Origin: Ampullaceana balthica
Taxonomy: Eukaryota; Mollusca; Gastropoda; Lymnaeidae
Assembly (NCBI GenBank): GCA_944989445.1
Contig: CALYLW010000014.1
Coordinates: forward strand, 3,284,777 to 3,348,776
Length of the DNA stretch: 64,000 bases
Reading direction: 5' to 3'
The number at the start of each line of letters is the position of its first letter. The first letter of the stretch is position 1. The translations under genes were made by a program, and so were the position numbers. Positions 37,903-48,615 of the stretch are shown here, one piece after another. Under the pieces are notes generated by a model, which ran no database searches, was not told the DNA's origin, and saw only the letters and a list, made by a program, of their open reading frames with translations.

Positions 37903-39228
37903 GTGGCAGTCAGTGTAACAGCTTGGCTGACGGTGTCTGTGGCTGTAGATCGATATATCTCCGTCTGTTACCCATCCAGGTCGAAAACCCTCTGTACGAT
38001 ACCAAAGGCTAGGACTGTGGTTACTTCAGTATTTGTCATTATGACACTCCTGTCGATACCTTCCGTTTTTCGATACCGCCTAGAAACCATCGTCGACATT
38101 AAAAACAATAAAACTTGCATGGAGGTTGTTGTCACCGAGTTGGGCAGGAACCAACATTTCATGATCCCGTACACCTGGGTCCAGAACCTGCTACGTGGCA
38201 TCATCCCTGTCTTTATTCTCATCTTCATCAACGCCAAGATCATCAACGTTCTGCGACGGGAGAGGGTCAAAGGGAAGAAACTCAGCTCCAGGAATAGAAT
38301 CACGCTAATGCTCATCGCGATGGTTCTCATATTTATCTTGTGCCTGACCCCCGACGCTATTATGTCTACGTTTTTCGGCAAGGGGTATGTTGAGGAGGAC
38401 TATATGTTCAAAGGCATTCGGGAAATCACCGATAGTCTTGTGACACTGAATTCGGCGGTAAATTTCATTCTCTACTGCTCGCTCAGTGCTATTTTTAGGA
38501 ACACGTTCATGCGAGTTTTCTTTGGAAGACGTTACGTGCAGATGAGGGGCAGCTCGTGCCGGCAGATCAGCAGGGACGGCACGACGAGTATCAGAACCAA
38601 GAGCGCCCGCTGCTCGACGCGGCAAAATAGAAACGGTTCTGATAAACGGGACCGTCGGAAGTCTGGCTGCCGAGATGTTGACTTTGAGGCAGGGGACGGA
38701 GTGGATGAGAAACATTGGCCCAAGAATAATGCTTCATTAAATGGCGTTGGCAATGGCAAAAAAACGTCGTTAATCATCAACAAAAATGATCGCGATTTCA
38801 TCGAATGTGAGGATGAAAAGGAACAGAAAATAAATGAGATGAGACTAATGTCTGGTGTTTACATGGGCCCCATGACGTCAGGAGTTTATACTGGACCGAC
38901 GTCTGTAACTTGCGGAGTTTACACGGGACCTACAAACTCATCAAAGCTTGCTGCAAAAAAAGAACAAAGTAAAATACAAAGTCAAGGTGTCTGCAATGGA
39001 CCTAATTTAGAGGTTCAGAAAATGGATTCTGGAGTTTACATGGGTCCAACTTTAGAGGACCTACGACTTTCATCTGGTGTTTATATGGGCCCTACAGCCC
39101 CTCAAGCTATCCCGCCTAAAGGGCCCCATAGAATGTCTGGAAAAGGTTTTACCGAACAGTCATTTAACAGCGACACAAAGGTTATATTTCTCAACAAATC
39201 TGAGGATTCTGAAGGCGTTCAACTCTAG
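37903..39228 (+). CDS. Neuropeptide (FMRFamide-type) GPCR, exon 3 with TM3-TM7 and long tail
   Basis: Encodes residues 143-583 and the stop. An acceptor TTGTGTTGCAG precedes VAVSVTAWL. DRY is at 158-160 with DRYISVCYP. TM4 follows; loop 2 has sequon Asn211 (NKT) and Cys214. TM5 has Pro244 (5.50). TM6 has CLTP (289-292), where Leu replaces the toggle Trp. TM7 has NFILY (329-333) instead of NPxxY. This combination suits the FMRFamide-receptor-like peptide GPCRs of protostomes and signals through G proteins at the plasma membrane. The tail (about 240 residues) is basic, then carries six GV[YC]xGP motifs at residues 460, 469, 480, 504, 519 and 534. The ligand cannot be named from sequence. Confidence 0.9.
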   Translation: MAVSVTAWLTVSVAVDRYISVCYPSRSKTLCTIPKARTVVTSVFVIMTLLSIPSVFRYRLETIVDIKNNKTCMEVVVTELGRNQHFMIPYTWVQNLLRGIIPVFILIFINAKIINVLRRERVKGKKLSSRNRITLMLIAMVLIFILCLTPDAIMSTFFGKGYVEEDYMFKGIREITDSLVTLNSAVNFILYCSLSAIFRNTFMRVFFGRRYVQMRGSSCRQISRDGTTSIRTKSARCSTRQNRNGSDKRDRRKSGCRDVDFEAGDGVDEKHWPKNNASLNGVGNGKKTSLIINKNDRDFIECEDEKEQKINEMRLMSGVYMGPMTSGVYTGPTSVTCGVYTGPTNSSKLAAKKEQSKIQSQGVCNGPNLEVQKMDSGVYMGPTLEDLRLSSGVYMGPTAPQAIPPKGPHRMSGKGFTEQSFNSDTKVIFLNKSEDSEGVQL

Positions 39229-39684
39229 CATTGTTTTAGAGGGGGAAAAAGGATGTTGTTTTGGTAAATTACATTACAAATTTCAAAAATATTTCATTAT
39301 AATTAACAAAGAACATTATTATTTCAACTAATATCATTCTTAAATGACATATTCGTTACATACGGAAGATCAATAGAAATGTTTATATTTAGTTTGACTG
39401 ACATTAAGTTATGACGATGCACATGAACAGTTAATTTCTCGATTGGCTTTCAATGTCAGATGAGGTATAAGATCAGATTTTATAATAAGTTTGACTTTTA
39501 GTAAAATCTGATGTTGTAAAGTAACAGTTATATTTAGTTTGGCTACTAAAGACATCTAAAATTATATAACAACATATGATATTTACTTTTGGCTGTCAGT
39601 GAAAGATGATGTTAATACTGTAAATAATGAACTTGTATAATTACACATTATAAAATGTATTATTTTAGAACTTGAATCTTGGAC
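39229..39684. other. Probable GPCR 3' UTR and flank
   Basis: A+T-rich with no AATAAA close to the stop. The nearest AATAAA is at about 40404, beyond the next repeat array, so the poly(A) site cannot be fixed. Confidence 0.4.
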
Positions 39685-40385
39685 ATATCATCTGACCAAC
39701 ATCCTCCATCAGACAGCTGACGTAAATGTCACCAACCTAAATCAAACCAACCTCTACATCTGACATCTGACCTAAATCTCACCAACCTCTTCCATAAAAC
39801 ATCTGACATAAATCTCACCAACCTCTACATCAGACATCCGACCTAAATCTCACCAACCTCTACATCTGACTTCTGACCTAAATCTCACCAACCTCTACAT
39901 CAAACATCTGACCTAAATCGCACCAACCTCTACATCTGACATCTGAGCTAAATCTCACCAACCTCTACATCAAACATCTGACCTATATCTTACCAACCTC
40001 TACATCAAACATCTGACCTAAATCTCACCAACCTCTACATCAAACATCTGACCTAAATCTCACCAACCTCTTCCATAAAACATCTGACCTAAATCTCACC
40101 AACCTCTACATCTGACATCAGACCTAAATCTCACCAACCTCTACATCAAACATCTGACCTAAATTTCACCAACCTCTACATCTGACATCCGACCTAAATG
40201 TCACCAACCTCTACATCTGACATCTGACCTAAATCTCACCAACCTCTACATCTGACATCTGACCTAAATATCACCAACCTCTACATCTGACATCTGACCT
40301 AAATCTCACCAACCTCTACATCAAACATCTGACCTAAATCTCACCAACCTCTACATCAAATATCTTACCTATATCTGACCAGCCT
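39685..40385 (+). repeat. 35-bp tandem array, about 20 copies
   Basis: The unit is CCTCTACATCTGACATCTGA followed by CCTAAATCTCACCAA. It lies 460 bp after the GPCR stop and could fall in the 3' UTR. Copies differ mainly at CTGACATCTG/AAACATCTG. Confidence 0.93.
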
Positions 40386-40539
40386 CCTTCAAAATGTTAC
40401 TTGAATAAATGGATTGTTGTATTTGTGTATGTCTTTTGATACAGGAAATGGTGATGTAATTCAAAATCTGATTCTATTTTCAAGTGTTTTTATCGTATTT
40501 ATTATTAAGCGTTACGTAATTTATTTATTTATTTAGGGG

Positions 40540-40815
40540 GCGCGGTGGTCGAATGGCAGCGCGCTCGACTGGAGTACCGATGGTCACGAGTTCGAATCCA
40601 TGCGAAGGTAAGGATTTGTTCCCGGGGCCTAGGGCGTCCCTGAGTCACCCAGCTCCGAATGGGTACCTAACACTAGTTAGGTGGCTGGGTAATGCGTGGA
40701 ACCCACAAAGCCGTGGCCTGTTAACGCTGCATCACTTACCAACAGATCATCTGTCATGGTCTGTGGACACAATTATCTTCTGCATAGAAGGAGCGTCTGT
40801 ATAGATAAGATAAGA
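40540..40815 (+). mobile_element. tRNA-derived SINE family 1, copy 2
   Basis: Same structure as 33360-33640: A box TGGTCGAATGGC, B box AGTTCGAATCC (one change), the same body and a GATAAGATAAGATAA tail. TAATTTAT occurs on both sides and may be the target duplication. Confidence 0.85.
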
Positions 40816-41945
40816 TAATTTATGAAAATTGTATTCGGCTTAAAACAGGACAAAAACAATATTGTCTGTGAATTGACTGCCTGTTTGTTTATATGTTATT
40901 ATTTTGTTGATATTGATATAACGTTATAATCACTTACTGATAAAAAATAAAAGATCCATAAAGTTAATCGCCTTGTTGTGATATGTTCTACAATCAAATG
41001 TACACAATTGACAAAAACAACACAACATATATTAATAGAATAGTGACAGAACTACAGATATTTATATAAAGCCAGAGTTTAGAGTTAGTGAGAAATGATA
41101 AAATGGCTAGTCTCAGGGTTAGGTTTCGTGTTTAGAAATGATATACATGTAATTGTTTCCCTTTTCAATTGCAAGCTGAATCAAGGTACATATTAGGCCT
41201 AGGATTGATACTCAATGAGATAATACGTTTTAAGCCTCGATATTGCTTCCTAGCTTCCCCAGTCCAAACATAATATTGACTAGCTTGTAGTAGCTTTTAT
41301 GTCACTAGCTACTCAAATGTTACGATTGAATAGTTTGTAGCAGCTTTTATTTCACTAGACACTGTGATGTTAAGATTGAGTAGCCTTGATTTTACCTGAG
41401 ACTGTCGCTGCATCGCAACTGACCTTAAACCTCGACGTGACCCCTTTCCCAACGTTTGAAATACATTCCTCTGGGAATACAATGATCGACACGAAACATG
41501 ACGTGTTGTGTTGGCTGCTGATGGAGCAGTCAGGCTGGCCTCAGAGAGATTGCCCGGATTGACAAGATGGGAAAATAAGATTACTTTTTCCTTGGCTTGT
41601 CACACACACTTGTTGTCTTCATTCGTCATTGCCATGGAGGCCGGCCTAGAACATCGTTTTCTGAGCTTGTTTTTTTTTATCATGCCACTGTAATCAAATT
41701 AAACCTTGGATGGGAGCTACACAACTAAAGTCGGGGATTTAAAACGTCCCATTTGATTAAAGTCATTTGAGGCCTTCGAAATTTTTTTTTAAAAATCGTT
41801 TCAGCTACACAAAGTTAAAGAAACAAATAATTTAAATTGGTGAACAGGGGTGGAAATAAATTTAGAAAATTAACCATGCTTTACATTGTATTTTTTTTAA
41901 AGTCATTACTGACGCAGAAGATTCTTGCGTCCTATGTTCTGATAA
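40816..41945. other. Intergenic DNA
   Basis: 41240-41390 contains two or three loose repeats of GAATAGTTTGTAGCAGCTTTT with TTCACTAG. 41400-41690 is more G+C-rich without a convincing ORF. Confidence 0.45.
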
Positions 41946-41949
41946 AGAA

Positions 41950-42190
41950 CGCAAATACCATGCCGGTCTGTTGGCAAGTGACGCAGAGTTCGCAGGACAC
42001 AGCTATGAGGGGATTGTGTGGCAGAATGTCCAGCCGCCTCCCTTTCCCTAACTAGTGTCAGGTACATTCGGAGCTGGGTGGACTCAGGGACACACATACA
42101 GCCCCGGAACAAGTCCGGGCCTTCACGGAGAGAGGGAAACTTAATTCTTGGTACGTCAGCCCAGCACGCATGCCGCTCGACCACATTATA
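41950..42190 (-). mobile_element. Diverged SINE related to family 1
   Basis: On the minus strand it reads TGGTCGAGCGGCATGCGTGC, then CCCAGCTCCGAATGTACCTG, ACACTAGTTAGG, and CTGCGTCACTTGCCAACAGA, in the same order as in family 1. It lacks the clear B box and the GATAA tail. A 92-codon minus frame overlapping it is not a gene. Confidence 0.6.
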
Positions 42191-43837
42191 AAAGGGTAAT
42201 GATAAATTTAGAGATTTTTGCTTCAGTCTTAACCAAGCTCGGGGTATAATCTGTTAATTGTCTTAAAGCCTTTAGGAGGTCAGGTTATACGAGCCTTGTA
42301 TTCGAATGATTTATAGTAAGACCTCAATAACACAATGTCTTCTTTAGATAGACTTGATTAATTTCAGCCCTGACATAAATAGTAGTCTATGCTTATTGCA
42401 TTCTCTCAAAATAATTGCTTTTAAGACGGTTAGCTACTGATACTGATTTAATTAAAACTTGATGAACAAAAGATGTCATATTATTTGCGCATATGTGTAT
42501 TATTTCATGGCACAGACACACACACACACACACAAACACTCATATATATATATATATATATATAGGTTTTGGATCTCTTTTATTTAGCTTTGGCACTCAT
42601 TTATATAGACTAATGCTACAAATTTTTATATTTTTAAAAATATTTTCGCGAAGATTTAAATACACATATAGCACATATTGATATAGCTTTGGGTGACGAT
42701 AAATTTGTTATTGCGAAGAAAGAGATCTGAACATTTGGGACTTTTCGAGAAACAAGAGAAAATAGTATTTTAAAATGAGACGAAGAAGTAGGATTTGGAA
42801 AAAAGAAAGATAAGATAAAGAGACCGTGAGAGAAAAGAGAATGACGCAATTAAGAGCCAGGTAAAGAACTATACTAACACGAGACGGACTGGAAAAGTGG
42901 AGTGAACAAAATTAGATTTCGTTGTGTCTTCAATTAAATGTAGAGATTAATTGATACGGATAAAGTTTTCAAAGGGCGAACATATTCAAAACATTTCATG
43001 AGACAGACTTAATTGATAAGAGAAATGAAGTTTTAAAAAAAAATTACCTAATCTAACTAGACATTGAAGTAGTCTAATATATAATATTCCATTTACTCAG
43101 GTTACACTCAAACTAAGTATTTCAAAACGTGAGGGACTCTATTAAATCAATATTTATTGCATGCAAGAAGTTTTCTTCTTTTTAAAAGAAAAATAAAATT
43201 ATAAGAAAACAAGAAAAAAAAAGCAAAATATCTTTCCAGCCTCCTGTTATTTACACCAACTGAATGTTTTTTGGTTAAATAGTTTTTTTTGGGTCTGTCA
43301 AGTAAAATAAAATTCCCTTGCTAATACCACTTTAATTCCTCGGCAAACACTCTAAGCCAGTTAGCACCAGAACGAAGAATTCTGACAGAAAGAAAATCTG
43401 GGCACAAATCTAATGAAGGTTCTCGCGAGCTTAATGCGAACTTTGTCTTTTTTCTTCAATGTTATCTGGGACACAACACGACCAGTTCATGGGCCCTTGT
43501 CAACGGATAGGAGTAATGCCATGATAGATGACTTCTTGATTTTGAGCACCACGCTAGAGAAGACGATTTAAAATTAAAAAAAAACACTCTACACGCATTT
43601 ATTGCGTCTTATCCTGTGATTAGCAGTTTTATCAATGAATCATTTTCACCAAATATGTTTTTAAAAATTATACGAGTTACATTCTAAATAGTTGAAAAAT
43701 GCTTTCACAATGAACATGATTTTTTGTGTCTGTTGTAGCTCATGAGTGTTTACCCTGACAAATTAATTATAATCTAACCACATCAGAACAGTCTCACCAC
43801 ATTATAAGCATTGTATTACGACATAAAGGATTTTGAT
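42191..43837. other. A+T-rich intergenic DNA
   Basis: (CA)n at 42510-42535 and (TA)n at 42543-42565. The remainder is A+T-rich and has no recognisable element ends or coding signal. Confidence 0.5.
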
Positions 43838-44598
43838 TAGGGCTGTTAACGATTAAATTTAAAAACTTAATCGTTAACTTTTGAAAAATTAACAGTTAAG
43901 TAATCGTTAATTTCGATTAAAGCCAAAATTAAAATTTATGATGTCTTTATTAACACTTATTAAACATTCTTTTTGAATAAAATACGCTGGAATGTCTCGT
44001 TTATATGTCATCTTTTAACCAACTACACAAAAATACAAGTGTGTTGACATTATTTAGTTCAAGCAATGAGCGGGTCTAATCAACAATATAACCAGCCGAG
44101 CTGAACAATCATTCACATGGAACTGAGGTAACTGGTATGCACAAAACGGTATTGGCAAGGAATTACATTATCGGATATCGGTGTCCATTAGGTTTCCACC
44201 ATTGTAGAGGGTTAATGTATTCAGGAACTTTCATCTCCATTTTGTAACGCAGTAATTCATCAGAAGAGCTGTCTTCATTTTCTGTCTCTGAGTCAGAGAC
44301 TGCCATTAGCTTAATGTGATTTTCATTTGGATTGATACGTAGGCGAAATGTTAGAACCATGGTAGGCAAACTTTATCAACATTTTGAACATTCGCGTCAG
44401 TCAATCGTTTGAAACCAAAATGTTCGTGTAATCATTAGTAAATTTATTATTTATCGTCCACTCTTTATTATTTTTTAAAAACTTTTTGACTTCCAATAAT
44501 TTGTAAGTGGAGGGTTGATTAATCGTTAAATAATAATTTAATCGTTAAAATTTTTTAACCATTAATCGAGAAATTAATCGTTAATTTCCGCAGCCCTA
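43838..44598 (-). mobile_element. hAT DNA transposon remnant with terminal inverted repeats and target duplication
   Basis: Ends TAGGGCTGTTAACGATTAA and, inverted, TAGGGCTGCGGAAATTAACG. Flanking 8-mers ATTTTGAT and ATTTTGAC match 7/8, as expected for the 8-bp duplication of hAT elements. Internal subterminal repeats of TTAATCGTTAA occur at both ends. The minus strand carries a transposase fragment (listed separately). 761 bp, so internally deleted and inactive. Confidence 0.8.
44163..44369 (-). pseudogene. hAT transposase C-terminal fragment (dimerisation-region start)
   Basis: A 68-codon minus-strand frame contains an acidic serine stretch (SDSETENEDSSSDELL) and then a Y-x(11)-P-L-Q-W-W-K-P-N-G-x-R-Y-P pattern. 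The 'PLxWW..N...YP' block is characteristic of the start of the hAT dimerisation region in ZBED-like transposases. The catalytic domain and zinc finger are absent. It lies wholly within the element at 43838-44598. Confidence 0.65.
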
Positions 44599-45440
44599 AT
44601 TTTGACTAATATTATTCTTAAGGTATTTGAGTATTGTTAATTGTTAACTAATTAACTACGTTAATCTTCAAGTAATTCAGGTTATGGTTAGGCTAAAGTT
44701 AGAGATAGTGTTAGGCCAGGTTCAGATTTTAGTTGGGGTTAGGGTTAGGGTAAAAGTGTGGGCTAGGTCTTGTCTAGGTCAAGGTTATGGCTATGGTTAG
44801 CAGTGAGGTGCTTTGTGTCGTGTAGGAGAGAAGCTGTTCTTGTTATGAATCTCTGGTTTTCTTATGGTGAACCAAATCTGGGCATGACAACATTTCACAA
44901 ACTAATATTATATGTAGAAGACATTTTCATTATATTGAATACATTTTTTCTTTATCTTTTCGTTCTAACAAGAATAATTATAAAGACACACACTATAAAT
45001 TAACGATGTTTTTCTAAGCTTAAATGAGCCCATACTTGTAGAAACAAAGGAAAATATAATGTTTATTACATTAGTTGCTATTGATAACACGCCTGCGATG
45101 AAATCTTTTTTTTTAAAATGTGGGTGTGCGTGTGTGTCGTAAGATAAAAAGGTAAAAAGGCCACTCCCCTGTGTTTAGACTGACATTACATGATGCGATA
45201 CGTTTAAGTTCAGGGACTTGCAAATTACATTTAAGGGATATTACTGGACAAAGTTTTCACTTTTAGCAAATTTGCATTAAATTTATCATTACTCCCCTTG
45301 GTTAATAGTTAATAACATGTATTCTGAAATATATTGTTAAAATTATTTTTAACATGGCTTTTATTCCGAAAAAGAAAAAAAGGCTCTCCACATATTTTAT
45401 GGCTTGTTTGGCACACCTCTTCCCATGGGTTATTAAATTA
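44599..45440. other. Intergenic, with TTAGGG-like words
   Basis: 44685-44770 has GGGGTTAGGGTTAGGG-type words mixed with GGCTATGGTTAG, a short degenerate telomere-like stretch. Nothing else. Confidence 0.5.
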
Positions 45441-45850
45441 CTAGCGTATCACCCATCAAAAATGACGGAAGTTTTCAGCTGAAATCTATTTATTCACTTT
45501 TTTATGGCGCCTATGGCGCCCACCTTTTTCAAAAGCCCAACTAAGTTGTCCTTGTTGGATAAATACGAAATATTAAACTTTCTGAAATGCACACAAAGTA
45601 TTTTATAATAGGGGTTGTAGGGCGCCTTCGGCGCCCCATGTCTTTTTGATTTTATAATTAACCATCATCAAATCCTCTTTTTACATTGTTCCCTTTTCCA
45701 AAATTAAAATATGAGCTAAAACAATGACGTCATATATTTTTTTTTACAGCGCATCTTTAATTTGCACACCTTTTGATGCATTGGTGCAGTAATTTAGTGC
45801 GCTGCTTTCTAAAATTAGTAGCGTCAAGGACAGACGCAGCCTCCTTAAAT
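45441..45850 (-). mobile_element. Helitron-like family R3, copy 2
   Basis: CTAG at 45441-45444 and the hairpin bases CCATCAAAAATGACGG place the 3' end here on the minus strand; one stem base differs from copy 1. The far end shares GTGCGCTGCTTTCTAAAATT with copy 1. The interior has two GGCGCC palindromic patches (45506-45525, 45624-45645) absent from copy 1. Confidence 0.6.
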
Positions 45851-45988
45851 ATCATTTAAATACATTTGTTTAGCATTTCTTTTATTATCCTACAATACAT
45901 TGTTTGTTTGGTATTCCCTTCTTCATCATATACATTAAATTTGTGTAGCATTCCCTTTATACTCCTCCTATACATAAAATAAATGTCA

Positions 45989-46302
45989 TCTATATATATA
46001 TAATTTACCAAAAAATTAGGACAAGTACTAGGAGCGAGCAAATAAGCATGACGAATGATCCTCGATAGGCTCGACCAATCACAGTATATGGTTTGCAAGC
46101 GATAGTGGTGCAGAGTGGGGGGCTTGGTAACAACAAACACAGTGCGCATGTCTCGAGACTAACAATGCGTCGGCTGCCCCCCCCCCGACGTTCACTCGAG
46201 TTTATTTCTTCGTGCTTCTGTTTATGTCCGTATTATTTCCCCATTCTTTGCACTGTCTTTGAGCAAGTCTGCGGCGTATGATACACCACGGGTCGCATCT
46301 AG
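45989..46302 (+). mobile_element. Short non-autonomous Helitron-like element, copy B
   Basis: Starts TCTATATATATATATAATTT and ends CATCTAG (46296-46302) followed by T. The subterminal hairpin is GCGGCGTATGATACACCACG. Internal blocks GACGAATGATCCTCGATAGG, CAATGCGTCGGC and CTTTGCACT match copy A at 13393-13708 with moderate divergence. 314 bp. Confidence 0.68.
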
Positions 46303-46654
46303 TTACCTCTATATTTATATATATATATTGTTCGTGACATTCCTAAAAATTATTAACTACAAGGCTTAAGAATGGTATAAAAGAATAATTCATTATAACT
46401 AAAATGTTCCATATTCACGGGTTCTTAAAAGATTGAAGTTAAAGCAAGTCATAGTATGAGAAGGTGGATAATTGATTTCTTACTATATTCAAAAGATCCC
46501 TGTATCAAGAGTCTTAAAGAAAATGTTTTACAATAGAAATCTTACTTTAACAAAAAGGTCGATCACTGTAAAAACACGCTTAACGAATTTCATATTAGTG
46601 TGTATAATAGAGCTTTTCCTATAAAGGATTAATCACACAACAATATCTTAAAGA
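46303..46654. other. A+T-rich intergenic DNA
   Basis: No feature recognised. Confidence 0.5.
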
Positions 46655-47185
46655 GGGTTACATGAGAAGGTGAAGTGCGAAGGTGACATGAGAAGGTGAC
46701 ATGAGAAGGTGCCATGAAAAGGTAACATGCGAAGGTGACATGAGAAGGTGACATGAGGTGACATGAGAAGGTGACATGAGAAGGTGAAATGAGAAGGTGA
46801 CATGAGAAGGTGAAATGAGAAGGTGACATGACAAGGTGACATGAGGTGACATGAGAAGGTGACATGAGAAGGTGAAATGAGAAGGTGACATGAGAAGGTG
46901 ACATGCGAAGGTGACATGAGAAGGTGACATGAGAAGGTGACATGAGAAGGTGACATGAGAAGGTGACATGAGAAGGTGGCATGAGAAGGTGACATGAGAA
47001 GGTGACATGAGAAGGTGGCATGAGAAGGTGACATGAGAAGGTGACATGAGAAGGTGACATGAGAAGATGACATGAGATGGTGACATGAGAAGGTGACATG
47101 AGAAAGTGACAGGAGTAGGTGACATGAGAAGGTGACATGAGAAGGTGACATGAGAAGGTGGCATGAGAAGGTGACATGAGAAGCA
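46655..47185 (-). repeat. 13-bp tandem array, about 40 copies
   Basis: The unit is GAAGGTGACATGA, with occasional 8-bp short units (GGTGACAT). Since 13 is not a multiple of 3, one array is open in all three minus-strand frames over about 180 codons each, all reading the same permuted 13-residue peptide. This is a repeat artefact and not three genes. Confidence 0.95.
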
Positions 47186-48133
47186 CATGGTGAACCAGCG
47201 ATCAATGTCTTAAGCTTTTATTAGCAAGGGAGATAATACGGTTACGGATTTGCTGCCTTTACCAACAACTTGCTAATCCAAACAGTCTACACTCCACCTC
47301 CTCCCCTCCACCTAACAACCCTACTTAAACCTGACATGGTCTATACCCCCACCTTCTCCACTCCACCTAACAACCCTACATAAACCTAACATAGTCTTCA
47401 CCCCACCTCCGTACCGCCTCGCGGACATAAAATCTAAAATCTTTGGGCCTGCTCGACCACAAGTAGTGTGCCGCATGTGTTGTGATAGTCGCCATGACAA
47501 CAGCCTTATACACTCCACGGAAAGTTAAAGTTTACGGTTGACTGACACAGCTCTCATGGGACAGAAGAAATGACTCCTTAAGAAAGCGTTACTAAAAGAA
47601 ATTTATGGTGGCATATATAACGCATGGCCCAATAGCATTCTATTTTAATGCTCAGAGACACTTAACAGGTTTGACCCCATAAAAATATTGGACTGGATAA
47701 TAATTTAAACTTATATTAAAAATTGTTGTTTTTCCCCCTATGCCGACTGCAGTTCTTTTTTTCACAACTTCTCGAACACATTGCCTCACCACTGGGGGCC
47801 TACTTCACCTACGCCTCTGCCTGTGTGGACATGCCAGACAAGACTTTTCTTTTATCTCTTTATTCTTGCTACGCTTCCAACACTCCATAGTGGTTGACAG
47901 AGACGTTTGTATTTAAAAGAGATCCATGATAAGTGAAATATAAAAATCACCGTAGGAAAGAGAACGGGTGATGAGTTGTTAGAACTTCGTTTTATCACGT
48001 GTTTAAGTGAAATTTGTAAAAGATGAATACAGATGAGCATTAGTGGATATCGGCAAGTGGAGTACCAGAAACATTGGCCAAAGTCTTGTGTTATAAGTGA
48101 TTTAATTTTATTCTTATTTGTGCTATAAATTAT
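47186..48133. other. Intergenic upstream of the coiled-coil gene
   Basis: 47285-47410 contains two copies of CTCCACCTAACAACCCTAC with about 60-bp spacing. An in-frame stop at 48098 precedes the first ATG of the gene. No core promoter element stands out. Confidence 0.5.
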
Positions 48134-48272
48134 ATGTTACTTCCTTCTGACTTCGGCATGTCTGTAGCAGAGGCTTTAGGACAAGAAATTAGGACGCCTA
48201 ATGTAGAAGTTAGACGTCAGAAACATTTCATTGGATTCAACTCAGACCAGCCACGACTTATTCCATATGAAC
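48134..48272 (+). CDS. Coiled-coil protein, exon 1
   Basis: First of eight exons whose phases join without a stop (273 codons: 48134-48272, 50937-51039, 51284-51327, 51407-51519, 53932-53997, 55503-55586, 56016-56211, 57160-57233). Encodes residues 1-46 and one base of codon 47, containing MSVAEALGQEIRTPNVEVRR and KHFIGFNSDQPRLIPYE. An in-frame stop upstream at 48098 favours initiation here; the ATG at 48158 is an alternative. Donor GTGAGT. Protein family not securely recognised; see exon 6. Confidence 0.6.
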
Positions 48273-48276
48273 GTGA

Positions 48277-48615
48277 GTTGTCTATGTTCTCATGTCATCA
48301 AAGTTATTACATGTCATATAAGACATGCAGTTCAGATGTCATCAAAATTATCACAGTCATATGAGACATGTAGTTCTGATGTCATCAAAATTATCATATG
48401 TCATATAAGAAATGTAGTTCTGATGTCATCAAAATTATCACATGACATTTAAGACATGTAGTTCTGATGTCATAAAAATTATCACATGTCATATAAGACA
48501 TGTAGTTTTGATGTTATCAATAGTATCACATGTCATTTAAGACATGTGGCTCTTTGTGTCATCGATATAATCACATGTCATATAAGACATGTGGCTCTTA
48601 TGTCATCCAAATTAG
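48277..48615 (+). repeat. 44-bp tandem repeats at the start of intron 1 of the coiled-coil gene
   Basis: The unit is GACATGTAGTTCTGATGTCA plus TCAAAATTATCACATGTCAT and ATAA, about 7.5 copies, beginning within a few bases of the exon 1 donor. Frames of 73-76 codons here are repeat by-products. Confidence 0.9.

Noticed and set aside
38115..38715. Minus- and plus-strand frames of 60-137 codons over the receptor exon
   Set aside because: Shadows of the GPCR coding sequence in other frames.
9640..47185. Tandem arrays as CRISPR
   Set aside because: Units are head-to-tail with no unique spacers, and the genome is eukaryotic.
46629..47205. Three overlapping minus-strand frames of about 180 codons
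   Set aside because: Same 13-bp array read in three frames; no gene structure.
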